Positions 1 to 11,826 of a stretch of 64,000 bases of DNA are shown here, piece after piece; within the stretch, counting starts at the first letter, position 1, and every line of letters begins with the position of its first letter. The stretch lies in the NCBI GenBank assembly GCA_949316235.1, contig OX438753.1, forward strand, positions 18,408,801 to 18,472,800. The letters run 5' to 3'. Source of the DNA: Oegoconia quadripuncta (Eukaryota > Arthropoda > Insecta > Lepidoptera > Autostichidae). Below the pieces are notes generated by a model. That model saw only the letters and a list, made by a program, of their open reading frames with translations, made no database searches and was not told the DNA's origin. The translations under genes and the position numbers were made by a program.

Positions 1-548
1 TTGATATTCCTAAATGCCATTAGTCTTAGAAAACGTGTTGTCGAGTTTGTAACTCGTTATCATAAACATTCGATTTGGTTTACGACGTCTGGAACATCCA
101 ACAACTGTTTCTAGTATTGAGTGTCGAGTCGATTACTATTGCCTAGATAACTTTGCTTTTCAAAAATCTAGTAGGTAAAGAGTCAACAATAGATAATAAA
201 TATAATCTTTATCTCCACAAATATTTGCACATTGTTATGACAAAAATAAAACAAAAAAAACTTTGATAGAGACCATTCGTGGCTCAACTAAGTAAAGCCG
301 TTTATTTGAGGTACCTGTGGTCTCCACCTCCGAAGTGGTCACATGAGCTGTAGTAGTGTTCAATTCCAATTCAATTACCTTATTAAAAATTAAATTCTAT
401 TTTTAATTAACATACACTTTATATTTCATCCAATCTAACTGGTCTAATTAATATTTGGATGTTTGTTTTTGTTTGTTGCTCAATACAGCGAAACGGATGA
501 ACGGATATGGATGAAATTTGGTATATAGATAGAATATACAATTTGGTT
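1..548. other. AT-rich stretch, no gene seen
   Basis: No open frame with protein-like composition and no RNA gene is visible. Around 476-535 there is a short stretch reading like the widespread lepidopteran dispersed repeat that mentions a 'cgaaacggatgaacggat'-type motif; it is too degraded to delimit. Confidence 0.4.
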
Positions 549-775
549 TGTGGTAGGACATTTGTTCACCTGACTAGCTACCACCATCTTATCTAAATCT
601 GCCGCCAAGCAGCAATGTTAATAACATTGTTGTGTTCTGGTTGTCAAATATAAGATAGCCAGTCCCCCAAATGTGTTGGGGTTTCCGGGTAGGTAACGCT
701 TCCACCTTCGACCTCATCTTCACTTAACATTAGGTGTGATTGAAGTCATGTACCACCCGTTGTGCATAAAAAAAA
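549..775 (+). mobile_element. SINE family A, partial copy
   Basis: The body matches, in the same order, the copies at 2708-3030, 17848-18010 and 57912-58215: a stretch with GCCGCCAAGCAGCAATGTTA, then a GGGGTTTCCGGGT block, then a CTTCACTTAACAT block, ending in a short A-run. The tRNA-like head seen in the 2708-3030 copy is missing here, so this copy is 5'-truncated or diverged at its start. Confidence 0.7.
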
Positions 776-2700
776 TATACCCTCGATCAAGACATAGGAT
801 ATTTTTTATCGCGATAATGTGAGTAGTTTTTTTTTTGGTATTTAAATGTACCTTCCTTATTTAAACAATAAAGCGTATTTGATTTGGCATTTTTTTTTTC
901 AATAAAGATTACCAAAAATATTGTATTTACTGACGATTTATTTTTCAAACATTATATTGATATTTATCGTTGTTATGTTTCTTATTGTTGTACAATAAAG
1001 AATATTTTGTTTGATAAAATTTATCTATTATTTATTCATATATAATTTATATATCATTTATTTAGTTCATTTCAATTGATAAAATATTCAAAGATTCTTA
1101 AAAATACGATATCTTATTGTAAAATTTATTTTTGGAGAACACTCTAGCACACGAGCTTCTATATCACTTATAGAACTCATATGTGATATGTGCACATTTT
1201 TTCAAGACCGTCTAAAATTACAGCCTAAAGGTATAGGGATTTTGTTACGTGAAATGAACTCAATTTCTCCGTAATTTGTGCTGGGACACATGAAACAATT
1301 TATATTCGGATAATCGCTAACCACACCTCTACCCGTTCGGAACCTACCCGTCTCTTACCGTTGGGTGCCACAAAATAGCGACTAAGGGACTAAACTTTTA
1401 ATGGAATGGCCATTTGGGATAAAGATCGTGGCGTTACGTATGTATGTATGTTTGAAACCACGACTGAGGCTGTGGTGACTCTTTGTTTGGACCTTAACCC
1501 ATGCAATATGTAGGTACCGGCAAATTCGTTAGAGCACGCACACATCCACATTAGGTAATATTTAATAGTGCAGTGTTTGTAATGTATTACAAGTATACGT
1601 CCGAACATGAGTCATATTTACGTTTGTATCTACTTAATTTATTGCTACTGTAAACATCAATCATGTGGGTGGATCCAAAAGTGATAAATTTCGATTGCCG
1701 AGCCAAGAATCTTAGATGGGTTGTACAAATTTAATCCATTTTACTTGTAACAGATCTAACAGCTTAACATTTATGCATTAGGTTATTATTACTCTTGTTT
1801 ATTTTTCTTTCGTCATAATTACATCTGTAATTTCGAAATTGGTGAAGCGACTCTGAATGAATATACTACATGTATGTAGGTAAACTGACGAGCAAAAACG
1901 ACAGTTCACCCAATAAATCATACAACTCCTTGTATTCTAGTTTTACAAACTAGTAAATATTAATATTCCTGCACTAGAAGATGACAGCTCATCTGCTCTA
2001 GAAGCATGCCAGGCGCGATAAAAGTTGATGTCGCGCAAGTCTCTGCCTACCCCTACGGGAAACAAGTGTGACTCTATGTATGTATGTATTTACAAGGAGT
2101 AACGTGAAAGCAGAGCAATCGAATAGGTTTTATCGCGATATTTGGTAATAGTTGGAAATTAGTTTAGGATGGATATTGTGACCTTGCCGACCCAAGGCCC
2201 TTCGTCCACGCGTCGACTCGTTTTCGGATTCGTTTCATACGCGACTGCGACTCTACTTCGCGTATGCTACTTGTTCTCGAGCAACACTCATACACGCGTC
2301 GACCTAGATATTAGTGGCTTTTCCTTTCTTTATATTAGTTTTATAATATAAATTTTGAAAGAACAAAAAGTGTACAAGATGATAATACATTTTTGTTATT
2401 CTACAAAATGTCGAAAGAACTTACTATTTGTATTTGGTATTACTCACATATGCATATCAACATATATTTTCCCCACTTCATGCATATACAATAAACATTA
2501 GTTTATTTGTTTCCAATAGTGCTCGACGCAATTCTGTGATACCCAAGTATGCATGCGACTATCACAGCGCGCAACTGCACTAGTGTATGACTAGCGTGTA
2601 TGAAGCATTTGATGAGAGTGGAAGAAGCAAAAGTAGTATGTCAGGATCGTTGCAAGTGGAAATCAATAGGCTCTGCCTACCCCAACAGGCGTGAGCGTAT
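776..2700. other. Intergenic or intronic, AT-rich, with small repeat pieces
   Basis: No gene is recognisable. 838-890 is a retroposon 3' tail (ACAATAAAGCG followed by a TTGA-type run) that recurs at 8245-8296 and, reversed, at 3095-3127. 1990-2080 carries a dispersed repeat with GCTCTAGAAGCATG and GGCGCGATAAA that recurs at 3290-3330, followed by a TCTCTGCCTACCCC piece. Confidence 0.4.
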
Positions 2701-2707
2701 TTTTTTT

Positions 2708-3030
2708 TTATTCACGACGGGTTCGTACTTGACCCCAATCATACCTGATGTTAAGTGAAGATGAGGTCGAAGGTAGACGCGTACTGACCCGGAAACCCCA
2801 ACACATTTGGGGAACTGGCTATCTTATCTCTGACAACCGGAACTCAACAATGCTATTAACATTGCTGCTTGGCGGCAGATTTAGATAAGATGGTGGTAGC
2901 TAGCCAGGCGGACATTTAAAATGCCCTACCACCAACCAAACCGAGTACTTAAACATGTACCCCGCTGGGGATCGAACCCGCGACCTCCGAATCGTAAACC
3001 CAATGTTGTTTACATTGAGCCACGGAGGCG
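2708..3030 (-). mobile_element. SINE family A, near full length
   Basis: Read on the minus strand, a tRNA-like head with a Pol III B-box core (complement of GGGATCGAACCCGCGACC at about 2970-2987) leads into the family A body, which ends near 2708 next to an A/T run. This is the best copy for defining the family. The tRNA-like part is a retroposon promoter, not a functional tRNA gene. Confidence 0.8.
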
Positions 3031-3284
3031 GTTAAAATTATGTACGGTATGTATTTTTAAACGACTCAAAAAATGTTCGTCTGTATTTGTTTTTCAAATC
3101 AAATACTCTTTATTGTTTAAATAAGGATATGTTCACCCATATTTTCGTCAATTGTTAACCGATTTTGATAATTGTATTTTGATTTATCAATCAAAAAAAC
3201 CAGAGTGGCCCTATAATTGGTTAAGATCTGATGATGCATTACGGAGATGGAACCTTACTGAAGTCTGTTATTTGCGGTTCAATT

Positions 3285-3480
3285 ATCATCTGCTCTAGAA
3301 GCATGACAGGCGCGATAAACGTTTATGTCGCGCGAGATGTTTGTCCTGCTCATTCGCTTGAACGAAATATACAACTATCCCACTCTCACTGCTACGTCGC
3401 GCGCGACAAACGATGTCATGCTAAGGGAGCATGATATACGCGCGTATGACATGAGCGACGCGTATGATATCGTGAGCAAG
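3285..3480. repeat. Dispersed repeat with CG-palindromes
   Basis: Shares ATCTGCTCTAGAAGCATG and GGCGCGATAAA with 1990-2030. It is rich in CG-containing palindromes such as TCGCGCGCGA, which stand out against the AT-rich surroundings. The family is not identified; a non-autonomous DNA transposon or Helitron end is possible. Confidence 0.4.
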
Positions 3481-3537
3481 TCGGTACGGAGATCAAGTAC
3501 CCTAACACTTTAAAAGAAAAAAATCTCAATAACATAC

Positions 3538-3635
3538 TTATGGTGCTTGATGGCCCCGCGGCGCGCGGTGATGCGCCTGCCTCGGGAGCGGCGCACCTCT
3601 CCCTCGCCGGCGCCGCAGCCCCCGCCCGGAAACCA
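3538..3635 (-). CDS. Candidate protein kinase C exon (pseudosubstrate region)
   Basis: This GC-rich 98-nt block is bounded on the minus strand by a TTTTCAG acceptor and a GTATGT donor, and is open in the frame that starts at the acceptor. It encodes 32 codons plus two bases (the exon enters in phase 0 and leaves in phase 2). The translation is glycine-rich, then arginine-rich, and ends ITARRGAIKHHK. In novel/conventional protein kinase C a basic pseudosubstrate of the form RRGAIK with alanine in place of the phosphorylated serine sits just before the first C1 domain and holds the kinase inactive. The family match rests on that short motif only. No C1 or kinase exon was found in the window; they would lie beyond the left edge on the minus strand, so most of the gene is outside. 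Its base composition contrasts strongly with the flanking AT-rich DNA, as expected of an exon. Confidence 0.55.
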
Positions 3636-3841
3636 CTGAAAACCATCAACCACATCACCGTCAATAGACAAATCGGAATAGGAACGCCAATACTATGTTA
3701 CAATACAATGTTGCTAATGCATACTATACTAAGTATAGTCTATGTATATACGTATCTCACAGTGCACAAGCAATATGTGTGTTGTAAGGGCATCTGTCGA
3801 CTGCTACATTGTAGGAGGAATAAGTACAAATTATTTATAAT

Positions 3842-4095
3842 TATGGCGACCTGTTGGTGTCGTTGTTAGAAACACTGACTGCTATACTATAAGGTTGCGG
3901 GTTAGAATCCCGCTAGGAGTATATGTTTATCTGATAAATATGGACATGTGTTCTTGAGTTATGGATGTTTTCATTTATAATATGTATATATTAACAAACA
4001 TAAAAGTAATTATGTAGTATATAAACGATCTGGTATCCATAATACAAGCCTAATAGTTGCTTAATATGAAACTAGATGAGGTATGTTCAAGTAAC
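3842..4095 (+). mobile_element. SINE family B, tRNA-derived
   Basis: The head resembles a tRNA (ACCTGTTGGTGTCGTTGTTAG, then GGTTGCGGGTTAGAATCCC as B box). The body contains GAGTTATGGATGTTTTC, then CTGGTATCC and GAAACTAGATG, as in the copies at 17225-17640, 49820-50105, 52235-52700 and 60570-60765. It is a diverged, older copy. Confidence 0.75.
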
Positions 4096-6061
4096 TGAGG
4101 GTATATTCAAGGATTTTGATTTATTTATAACTTTGCGGATTTCCGCAAAATAACGCTTGATTCGATTAGTCAGAATTAACTATACAGAGTGTAAATTTAA
4201 ACGCTTTGAAGGCTTAGACCACGTACATTTTTAGTTTAGTACATTTCAATAAACCCAAAAATTGTAAAAAAAGAACAAAAAAATATATGAAAACAAACTT
4301 AAAAAAAGGACAAAAAGGCAAAAAACTACGAACTTCCCGTGTAACGTAAAAATGTTCTTTGTTTAGTATTTCTTTTGGAATGTAAAACAAATACATTAAA
4401 ATACTTTCTACATACAATTTCTCAATATAATACATCGCTAAAGGCTTAAACGTAGCTTTTAATTTAAACCCTGACATACCTACTCATTCACATAGGGTGA
4501 TCCAGTGTTATTCATCGTAATGATATAGACATATGTTCAGCAGTGTGTGCGTTACTCAGTGGTAAATAAACACAATCTAATGTATTCAGCGCTATAGCTG
4601 TTGAGTCGCAGTATTAGGTACGTGTCCTCGGTTTTTTTAAAGTGTACTCCGTTAACATTGACCTAGAAAGGAAACAGGCGGACGGCGCGGCGACTCTCGT
4701 CAGCTTGATTATTTACAATATATTTCGCGGAATAAGTCGTACCCCTGTATCACTGTGTAAAAAGTTAAGTCATTCTGACGCTATGTAACGTCGAAGGAGA
4801 AAGACAAATAAACACATTTTCGCGAATACACCAATAAACAGGAATTTCACGAATTCAATTTCATCCTGTATAATAACTAGCTTTCCGACTGCGGTTTCAC
4901 CCACGTTGAATTACTTTATTGCGGAGCTTTTCGACATGAAAAGTAGCCTATGTCTTTCTTCGGAATTTCCAGGCTACCTCTCTGCCAAATTTTAATAAGA
5001 TCGGTGAAAGATTAATATTTGTTTTATTTATTTATTAAGGATAAGCACAGAGGATGACTAACCAAATTCCGCATACTATGAGCCGCCAACAACGCAGTTG
5101 TACATAGTGCATGCGCCGCACCGCGACATGAAAATAAGTATATTTGTAGAGGTAAACATTTACAATAATTTTGAATGGAATATTATGGTCGAAAATTAAA
5201 AAAAAAAGGTTAAAAGGAAATTGATACTTTCCAGAAATGAGTACATTGAATTGAATTTAGAAGAACCTGCAACGATAAAATTATACACAAATAATGGCTG
5301 TGCTTTGTGGCTAGGACAGACGGACTGAAGGTCACCCTACTGATTCTTAAGTACCTACCTATGATTTCTGTTTGTATATTCTCACACGAAACACTAAAAA
5401 GACAAAAGCAAGTCTAAAAATGTTATAGCATAAAATACCTACTATTCCTGAATGTCCTGAACATTTCATAAAGTAAATTTTTCGGACAGCAAAAGTAAGT
5501 TTATTTGTATCAGATTCTTTAATTATTTCTCTAAATCTCTGTTAGTGGGAGACCTCGTTTTATTGTTCCTAAAATATTTGCCTTAATGTCTACCAGTACA
5601 AAATATTTTACAAAATTCGTAAGGGAACGATAGTTTCTCGCATATTTTTGGTTATAGGTAGATAAGTAAATCAAAACTAATTGGCCCAAAAATAAGTCAA
5701 TAATTAGTTTTAATAGATCGTATTGTTTCACTTTTAAAAACCCCATTATTTTCAACCCCAATTTGAAATAATTATACTTATTTCATACTTCATTTAACTG
5801 TAATATAAGTAAATATAATTTTAAAAATATATATAAATTTTTGTTTAGCAAAGACGAGCCGTTCGTGCCACCAACTGAGACCTGCAGTGTCATATAGAGA
5901 TAACTTTAAATAGTATAATATTCTCACCTTCTCATAAAATTAAATATAGTGCGTGTAAGGGACAACCCGACATTCCCTTTATGGGCATGTTATTTAATGC
6001 AAAATAAATCTAAATCCGAAATCCAAATTATTTACTTCGGTCGTAAATAAATATCCAAATA
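4096..6061. other. Intergenic or intronic, no gene seen
   Basis: AT-rich sequence with no convincing coding frame. 4870-5010 contains a dispersed lepidopteran-type repeat (blocks ATAACTAGCTTTCCGACTGC and CCAAATTTTAATAAGATCGG), probably a degraded non-autonomous element. Confidence 0.4.
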
Positions 6062-6265
6062 CGACCACCCTGTGGAACGGACTTCCGGCAGCGGTATTCC
6101 CGAACGAGTACGACATTGGAACCTTCAAGAAACGAGCCTACACCTTCCTCAAAGGCCGGCAACGTATCTGTGACCCTTCTGGTGTTGCGGGTGTCCATGG
6201 GCGGCGGTGATTGCTTTCCATCAGGTGACCCGCATGCTCGTTTGCCGCACTCTCATATAAAAAAA
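6062..6265 (+). pseudogene. CR1-type LINE 3' end, fragment
   Basis: Encodes the extreme C-terminus of a LINE ORF2 ([12 protein letters not shown], then [14 protein letters not shown]), followed by a short 3' end with GTCCATGGGCGGCGGTGATT and an A-rich tail at 6258-6268. The same coding stretch recurs at 19560-19668. It is a 5'-truncated insertion of about 200 bp without an independent function. Confidence 0.75.
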
Positions 6266-8502
6266 AAATCGAAGAAAATTACTCTTAACATACACTATAG
6301 AAATTTCAACGGCTATTGACTGATTGGTAGGATGGTACATAGATGGCGTAATTCATTCTTTAACTTGATACAAAATTACATTTAAGAGGAAGCTTACACT
6401 AGAATACGTAATTAATTTGTTTTTTTTTAATGTAGCTTAAAAAATATAAAATCTGACTATTTTAAATGTACCTACAAAATAAAGCATTTTTGACTTTGAC
6501 TTGACTATGGTCAAATACAAATGGTTTCTATATTTAAAATTGTTATAGCAACTGAATAAATTATTTATCTATCTACAAATAAGAACCTCTTAAAATATTT
6601 TTATAACAGTTATTGAAATCCCAGCACTACATATAGATCATAGGACTTGCTCTTATAAGTTTTCATATATAGTTTAATTGATCATAAATGTTGTAATAAA
6701 ATATGCTTTTTACACAATATGCGCTTCACATGATCTACGAGAACTAAAGTCTATTTACGTGTCTGGGGTATTTCAATGTTTTTCTTGGTCGGATGTGGTA
6801 GATGTAATCACGTCATTAGGTATTTGTATAAGGAATCTGGAAAAACATAATAATGAAGAGGGCAGACATAATAAAATCTTTTTGACCTTTATGTGATCTA
6901 AACTGGCATTATTCGGCTTCGATCCCTATGTTATGGTACATAACATAAAACAGCCTACCAAAATGAAACCCGCGACACAAAATGAAAATGGTGAAATTTA
7001 TATTTCGAACGTAGAGTCAAAGTCGAGTATGGATTTCAATAAGCATTCCAACTCTCCATTGATTAGCCATCACTGATACAATACAATATAATACAAAGAC
7101 ACATACATTATTTCACAAATAAAATATACATTTTACAAACAACAATAATAATTATTTAAAAAAGTATTTTCAGACAGTATATTTTGTATTTTTGCGGCCG
7201 CCATATTGGATTTTTTACCTTAAAATGTATCTGACACTCTAAGGATCACGAGGAATCGCACGAGACGTCGCACTTCTAAATCGATCAAGCCCTTTAGGCT
7301 ACAAGAGGTTACTTAGAAATCTAAACACATAGGTACTTAAATATACTCGGAAAACATAACCCTCCTCATTGAGGCAGCGGGGTAAAAAGAGTACAATTAT
7401 ATTATTGTATTTAAATCAGGGCCACCGATTGATCTAGCTAATAGTTACGACTCAATTTTCAAAACAGAGGTTGCTTTTCGAATCCGAATGCTTTTAGGCC
7501 TAAATATTTGCGTGATTGTATTGTCTACTTATACACTATTAATTACCGGAATTAAACAACTTGCAATAAAGGCAAATCCCCAGGTACAAATCCCGCGTCG
7601 TGTCTTAGATTTTTGCATTCAGTTTTTCTAAAATTGAACACATGGTTATTTACAGCAATAGTAACAAAGTGTTCAATTTTGGAAAAACTAGGAGGAAAGG
7701 AAAAGGAGTCAGTAGTAAATAGGAATTAACACGAATAAAATTTCACCCTGAATGGCGCACATTTTCTGCATTATAGGAAATTGCGGTACGAATCAATGAT
7801 GACACTGCGTGGGTGTCCGCTGCAGTATCCAAAGGCGCCTTAAAACATAATCTATCCAAACCACTCTGACCAACACAGCTTTATGTAAAATTGGATATGG
7901 AATATATACGATATAGGCATTCAATTTAATCATTAATTCAACGATCTGCCTATCGAAAACATATGTACCACCATAGTACTGAAGGGCTTTCAAAGAATTT
8001 GCGGTAGATAACCACAGCCAGGCTGACCGTCGTGACCAAAAGGGGAAGGCCGCCAAACATTGGACTTGGTAGAGACAGAGTTTATGTGATCCGACTTCCT
8101 ATCTGGATACAGGGCGTCCTTGAAGTCGTTGGATTAATTTCTGCAAAGTGTTCATCATCATATCAGCCACATCCACTGACGAACTATGTATGCTCCTTCA
8201 CATCACATCAAATTGTAAACCTAATTTGTAGTTTCTATAAGATACTTAAATGTACTTTCCTTATTTAAACAATAAAGCGTATTTGATTGATTGATCAAAT
8301 CAAAAATGCTTTATTTTGTAGGTATACAGGGCACACTTAAAATAGTCAGATTTAAAATTTTTAAAGCTACTGCTTGTTCAAAAAGCAATTTTCCCATGAG
8401 AAGAACAAGCAAGAAAATCGAGAGGTTGCTCTTTAAAAAAAAAAGGTTTTTATATTACAAAAAGGCACAATAATATTTCATTATTAATTGTGAAATACAT
8501 AG
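6266..8502. other. Intergenic or intronic, no gene seen
   Basis: No recognisable coding region. Points of note are a near-perfect hairpin at 7621-7689 (listed separately), a retroposon 3' tail at 8245-8296, and an A/T-rich retroposon-like piece at 8290-8430. Confidence 0.4.
7621..7689. repeat. 21-bp inverted repeat, hairpin
   Basis: Arms 7621-7641 and 7669-7689 are complementary at 20 of 21 positions; the exception is a G-U type pair on one strand. The loop is 27 nt. The size resembles a microRNA precursor or a very small foldback element. No expression evidence is possible from sequence alone. Confidence 0.6.
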
Positions 8503-11082
8503 GGGTCAATATCCCACCCATAAATTTTACGTGTCCAAGCTGAGAATTCGTGTGATATGTTATTGCAGATGTTTTATAATTTTTTGTTGTGCACTATGGT
8601 TGATATATTGATTGGGGCAAAACAGAAATAATGATAAATAAACATAGGTTAGTTATAAAAAAATTGTAAATAACAAAATTCAAGCCTTGGTGGCGTGTCC
8701 CAATCCGTTTTTTTGTGAATGTACTGTTTATTGAAAGGTTTATAATAAAAATATAAAAAATATTTTAATGCTATAGCATTTGCTATGAAACGCTTGAGTA
8801 AATAAAAGTTTGATTACAGCAGATAAGTGTTCCATACCATGGAGAGGTGTTAACAAAGTTTGTCCCAGTATAATTTTCAAAATTGGTGGCGTTTATTCAA
8901 CTTGTTACTACGTGTTGCGACAAGGCATATGACACATCCCCTTTCTATATAGTACTTCGATCATTCACGCACCAGCTCTTGCGATGTAAAGACAGTGTCA
9001 CTGCCCTGCATTTTCCCGCCAAACACGTAAATACTCTGTTAGGTGGCGCAGGTAGACACAAATTCATAAAGTTTGGTGGTTCAATTGGGAGGTCATTTCT
9101 TTAATGTATTTAGAGACGATTGGATGTCAATAATAACGTTTCGGGTTGTACTTTATTGACTAATTTTAGTTAAATTATAATCCAGATGATTTAATTTTTG
9201 TGTATTTTCAAATTTTGGTGCCTCAATTTTGGTGGATTCGGTGGCGTTTTTTACGCCACCAAAATTGAAATTATGCCACCAAACCTTAAGCGATAAGTAT
9301 TTTTATTATGTTGGGCTATATAGTTTAACGAAAAAATATTGTAGATACATTAAAACATTAAAGTTTTGAGAGATTCACTAACACCTAACGAAAACATTGT
9401 ATAGAGATAGTTTCAGCAACGGTTTTTATTGTTTGTTTACTTTTAACTTATTATCCGTTTTTTTAACATTTCATAGTTTTCCTTGGTTTATAAAATGCCA
9501 AAAAGAAAAAACAAACAAGGGAAGAAAGACTAGAAAAAAATAAACTGGCAGAAAGAAGACGAAAAGAAAGAATAAAAAATTAACCAGAGAAAGTTGAAAT
9601 GTTAAAAAAATATAAAGAGATCGGTACCATCGTAAAAGACAGCAGAAGAAAATTTTACTTATAAGTGAATTACCTCCACGCGTACGTAGACAAATTCAAA
9701 GAAGAAATAAAAATTTTACATCATATCTCAAATTCCTATTGCCAAAAAATTACTTATGTAGCATGGCATTACTGCGAGTGTGGCCACGGAAAAGGAGCCC
9801 CAGTTGGTGTAGGAGGGGTTTTAAAGAGAACCGCGGATCAGTTGGTGGCTTACTGTAAAGATATATCTGACATTGAAACAATTCATTGAAAGTCTCGAGG
9901 GTTCCATCAAATCCGTGAAAATTATGCGTGTAATGGACTACGAAATCATTGAGAAGGACTGGCTTATTCCTAAAGAGTTAAAACCATTTGCCGGCACTAT
10001 GAAGGTTCATCAAACTGTATGGACCAAATCTTCTACCCACAGATTGGCACTACGTAGTTTATCATGTATACAACTCGATCCTATGTTCTCATGACAAACG
10101 CTTAGGATTTTAGTAAAATACCTGTCATGTCAACATATGGTGTGTTGCTACTTATTCTGATTATTTGCACGATTGACTTTTGGAAGCTTAATTTTCTATC
10201 TTACAAAGTTATAACTTTAATTTACTTCATTGGTTTACAGTACAATACGTATGAAGCGTTAAGCGGTAAGCTTAAGCCTGGTGTCTGACCACTCCTGACT
10301 TAGTCAGTTTTATTGAATATTATAATTTAAAGTTTAAAGCTTTGTGACAAATAGAATCATGGTAACAAATATTAAGACAATCGAGTAAGATAACATTGCA
10401 AAATAATGTATATCTCTTTTGTGAATATGACCGAATAAAAATCTTAGGTTCAGGAGATAGAAGTACCAGCAACCATGGTCAACAACTTGGTGTAATGGGA
10501 TATCTAACATAGGTTTGTTTTGGTTGATTACTTTTTACTTACACTGATTAGTATAATTATATTAATCTTTGTAATATCTTAAAATAATAGGAATAAAAGC
10601 ATTGCTTTACGTAGGTGGTTGGTAGATAATGTTGTTAAGACTATCAAGCAAGATACGACTCCTAAGTAGAATCCTAAACCTTGAAATTTTGTGATTGTGG
10701 TAGAATGAAAATAGGGATAGATAAATCTTTCTCAAGATTATTGATTAATGCACGTTTTATTTAACCCCCTGGTTAATAAAAATAATTGATATATAGCAAT
10801 CTCGTGTCATTAAAAACAATAGTGGAGATATTTCAAGTTTGGTGGCATGTTTGTAAGTTTTGGTGGACAATTTAAATTTTGGTGGTCAGGTTGAAATTTT
10901 GGTGGCTTCACAAAATTTTTCCTTCAAATAATTTAATAGCTAGTGGGGTTATACAGTTGCCAATTACATAACTATTAAGAAAATGCTTTTAAACTTAATG
11001 TCTGTAGTATAGTTTCGTAAAAAACGTTGAAAAAAATTCGCCACCAAAATTGACGAAAATTTCCACTTGTTGAAATCGACCC
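8503..11082. mobile_element. Decayed DNA transposon with subterminal TTTGGTGG repeats
   Basis: The motif TTTGGTGG or its complement recurs near both ends (8688, 8884, 9217-9285 on the left; 10838-10910 and 11040 on the right) and not elsewhere in the window at such density. This is typical of transposase-binding subterminal repeats. A decayed transposase-like reading frame lies between (9495-10094). Possible termini are GGGTCAAT at 8503 and, complemented, GGGTCGAT ending at 11082, flanked by ATAG on both sides (8499-8502 and 11083-11086). The termini are short and diverged, so the boundaries are tentative. Confidence 0.5.
9495..10094 (+). pseudogene. Broken transposase-like ORF
   Basis: Starts with a lysine/arginine-rich N-terminus (ATG 9495, MPKRKNKQGKK) that is broken by stops. 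Two open pieces follow, 9665-9889 and 9873-10094, in different frames. The first contains CGHGKGAPVGVGGVLKRTAD, a signature I recall from a family of arthropod DDE-type transposase proteins whose final acidic catalytic residue lies close by. The second contains a KPFAGTMKVHQ segment typical of the same C-terminal region. The middle catalytic domain is absent, so this is an internally deleted, frameshifted remnant. The superfamily is not assigned. Confidence 0.55.
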
Positions 11083-11131
11083 ATAGCATGGTTATGCGAA
11101 CGAGCTAGTTATGTCCATGAATGTTTATCAT

Positions 11132-11690
11132 CTAATTAATCTGATATTTTATAATATGCTTTCTTATAAGTTTCTGGTTTATAGTATCTTTAAATTTATT
11201 GAAAAGAAGATTTTGTATATCAACAGGAACCTTATTGAAAAAGTGTATACATACTTTGAATGAATTACTGACTTCGCGGAGGAGACTTATGATATGACCC
11301 GCAAGTTTATCTTTATTTATCACTATTTTTCCTAAATGATGCTATATTTGTTTGACATATATTAGATTTTCAAAAATGTACTGTGACGAAAAGTTTAGAA
11401 TATTATACTCTTTAAGTCTATCTCTAAGTGACACGGCAGGTCTCAATTGATAAAATATACCAATCTAGCAGTAGTTACGTCCGATATTTGTCTAACTTTT
11501 TTTACTGCATACGCTGCAGAGCTGAGCTTCTTCGCCAATTTATGGATATGAGGACCCCATTGTAATTTGACGTCCAAAGTAATGCCCAAATATACAGTGG
11601 AATCAACAAGGTCAAGAGTGAATTTTTTTATCATTATATTTGTGGGCACCTCCCTTACATTAGGCAGTACCCTGCAGTTAGTATCCTACC
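11132..11690 (-). pseudogene. Jockey-type LINE ORF2 fragment
   Basis: Two open pieces on the minus strand correspond to the end of a Jockey-clade reverse transcriptase protein. 11649-11443 has VYLGITLDVKLQWGPHI and LSSAAYAVKKVRQ, closely similar to the Jockey LINE at 54824-55930. 11323-11132 resembles the C-terminal FYNKIP region of the same protein. The part between is partly deleted and frameshifted. It is a decayed 5'-truncated copy. Confidence 0.7.
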
Positions 11691-11773
11691 CATATAATAT
11701 CATCAATTTTCACTGGGTGAATTCTCAAATCAAATATACATACCTAATATCACGACCTATGAGCTAAATTAAG

Positions 11774-11826
11774 GTGGTCAGAGATATACCAAATGTGCGC
11801 ATTTGGGTGTTCCAATCATTTGGGAA
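11774..11826 (+). repeat. Repeat with central hairpin, copy 1
   Basis: GGTGGTCAGAGATAT, then a small stem (CCAAATG/CATTTGG), then GGTGTTCCAA. The same frame with a different stem sequence occurs at 49685-49735 and, more diverged, at 41690-41740. Confidence 0.5.
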
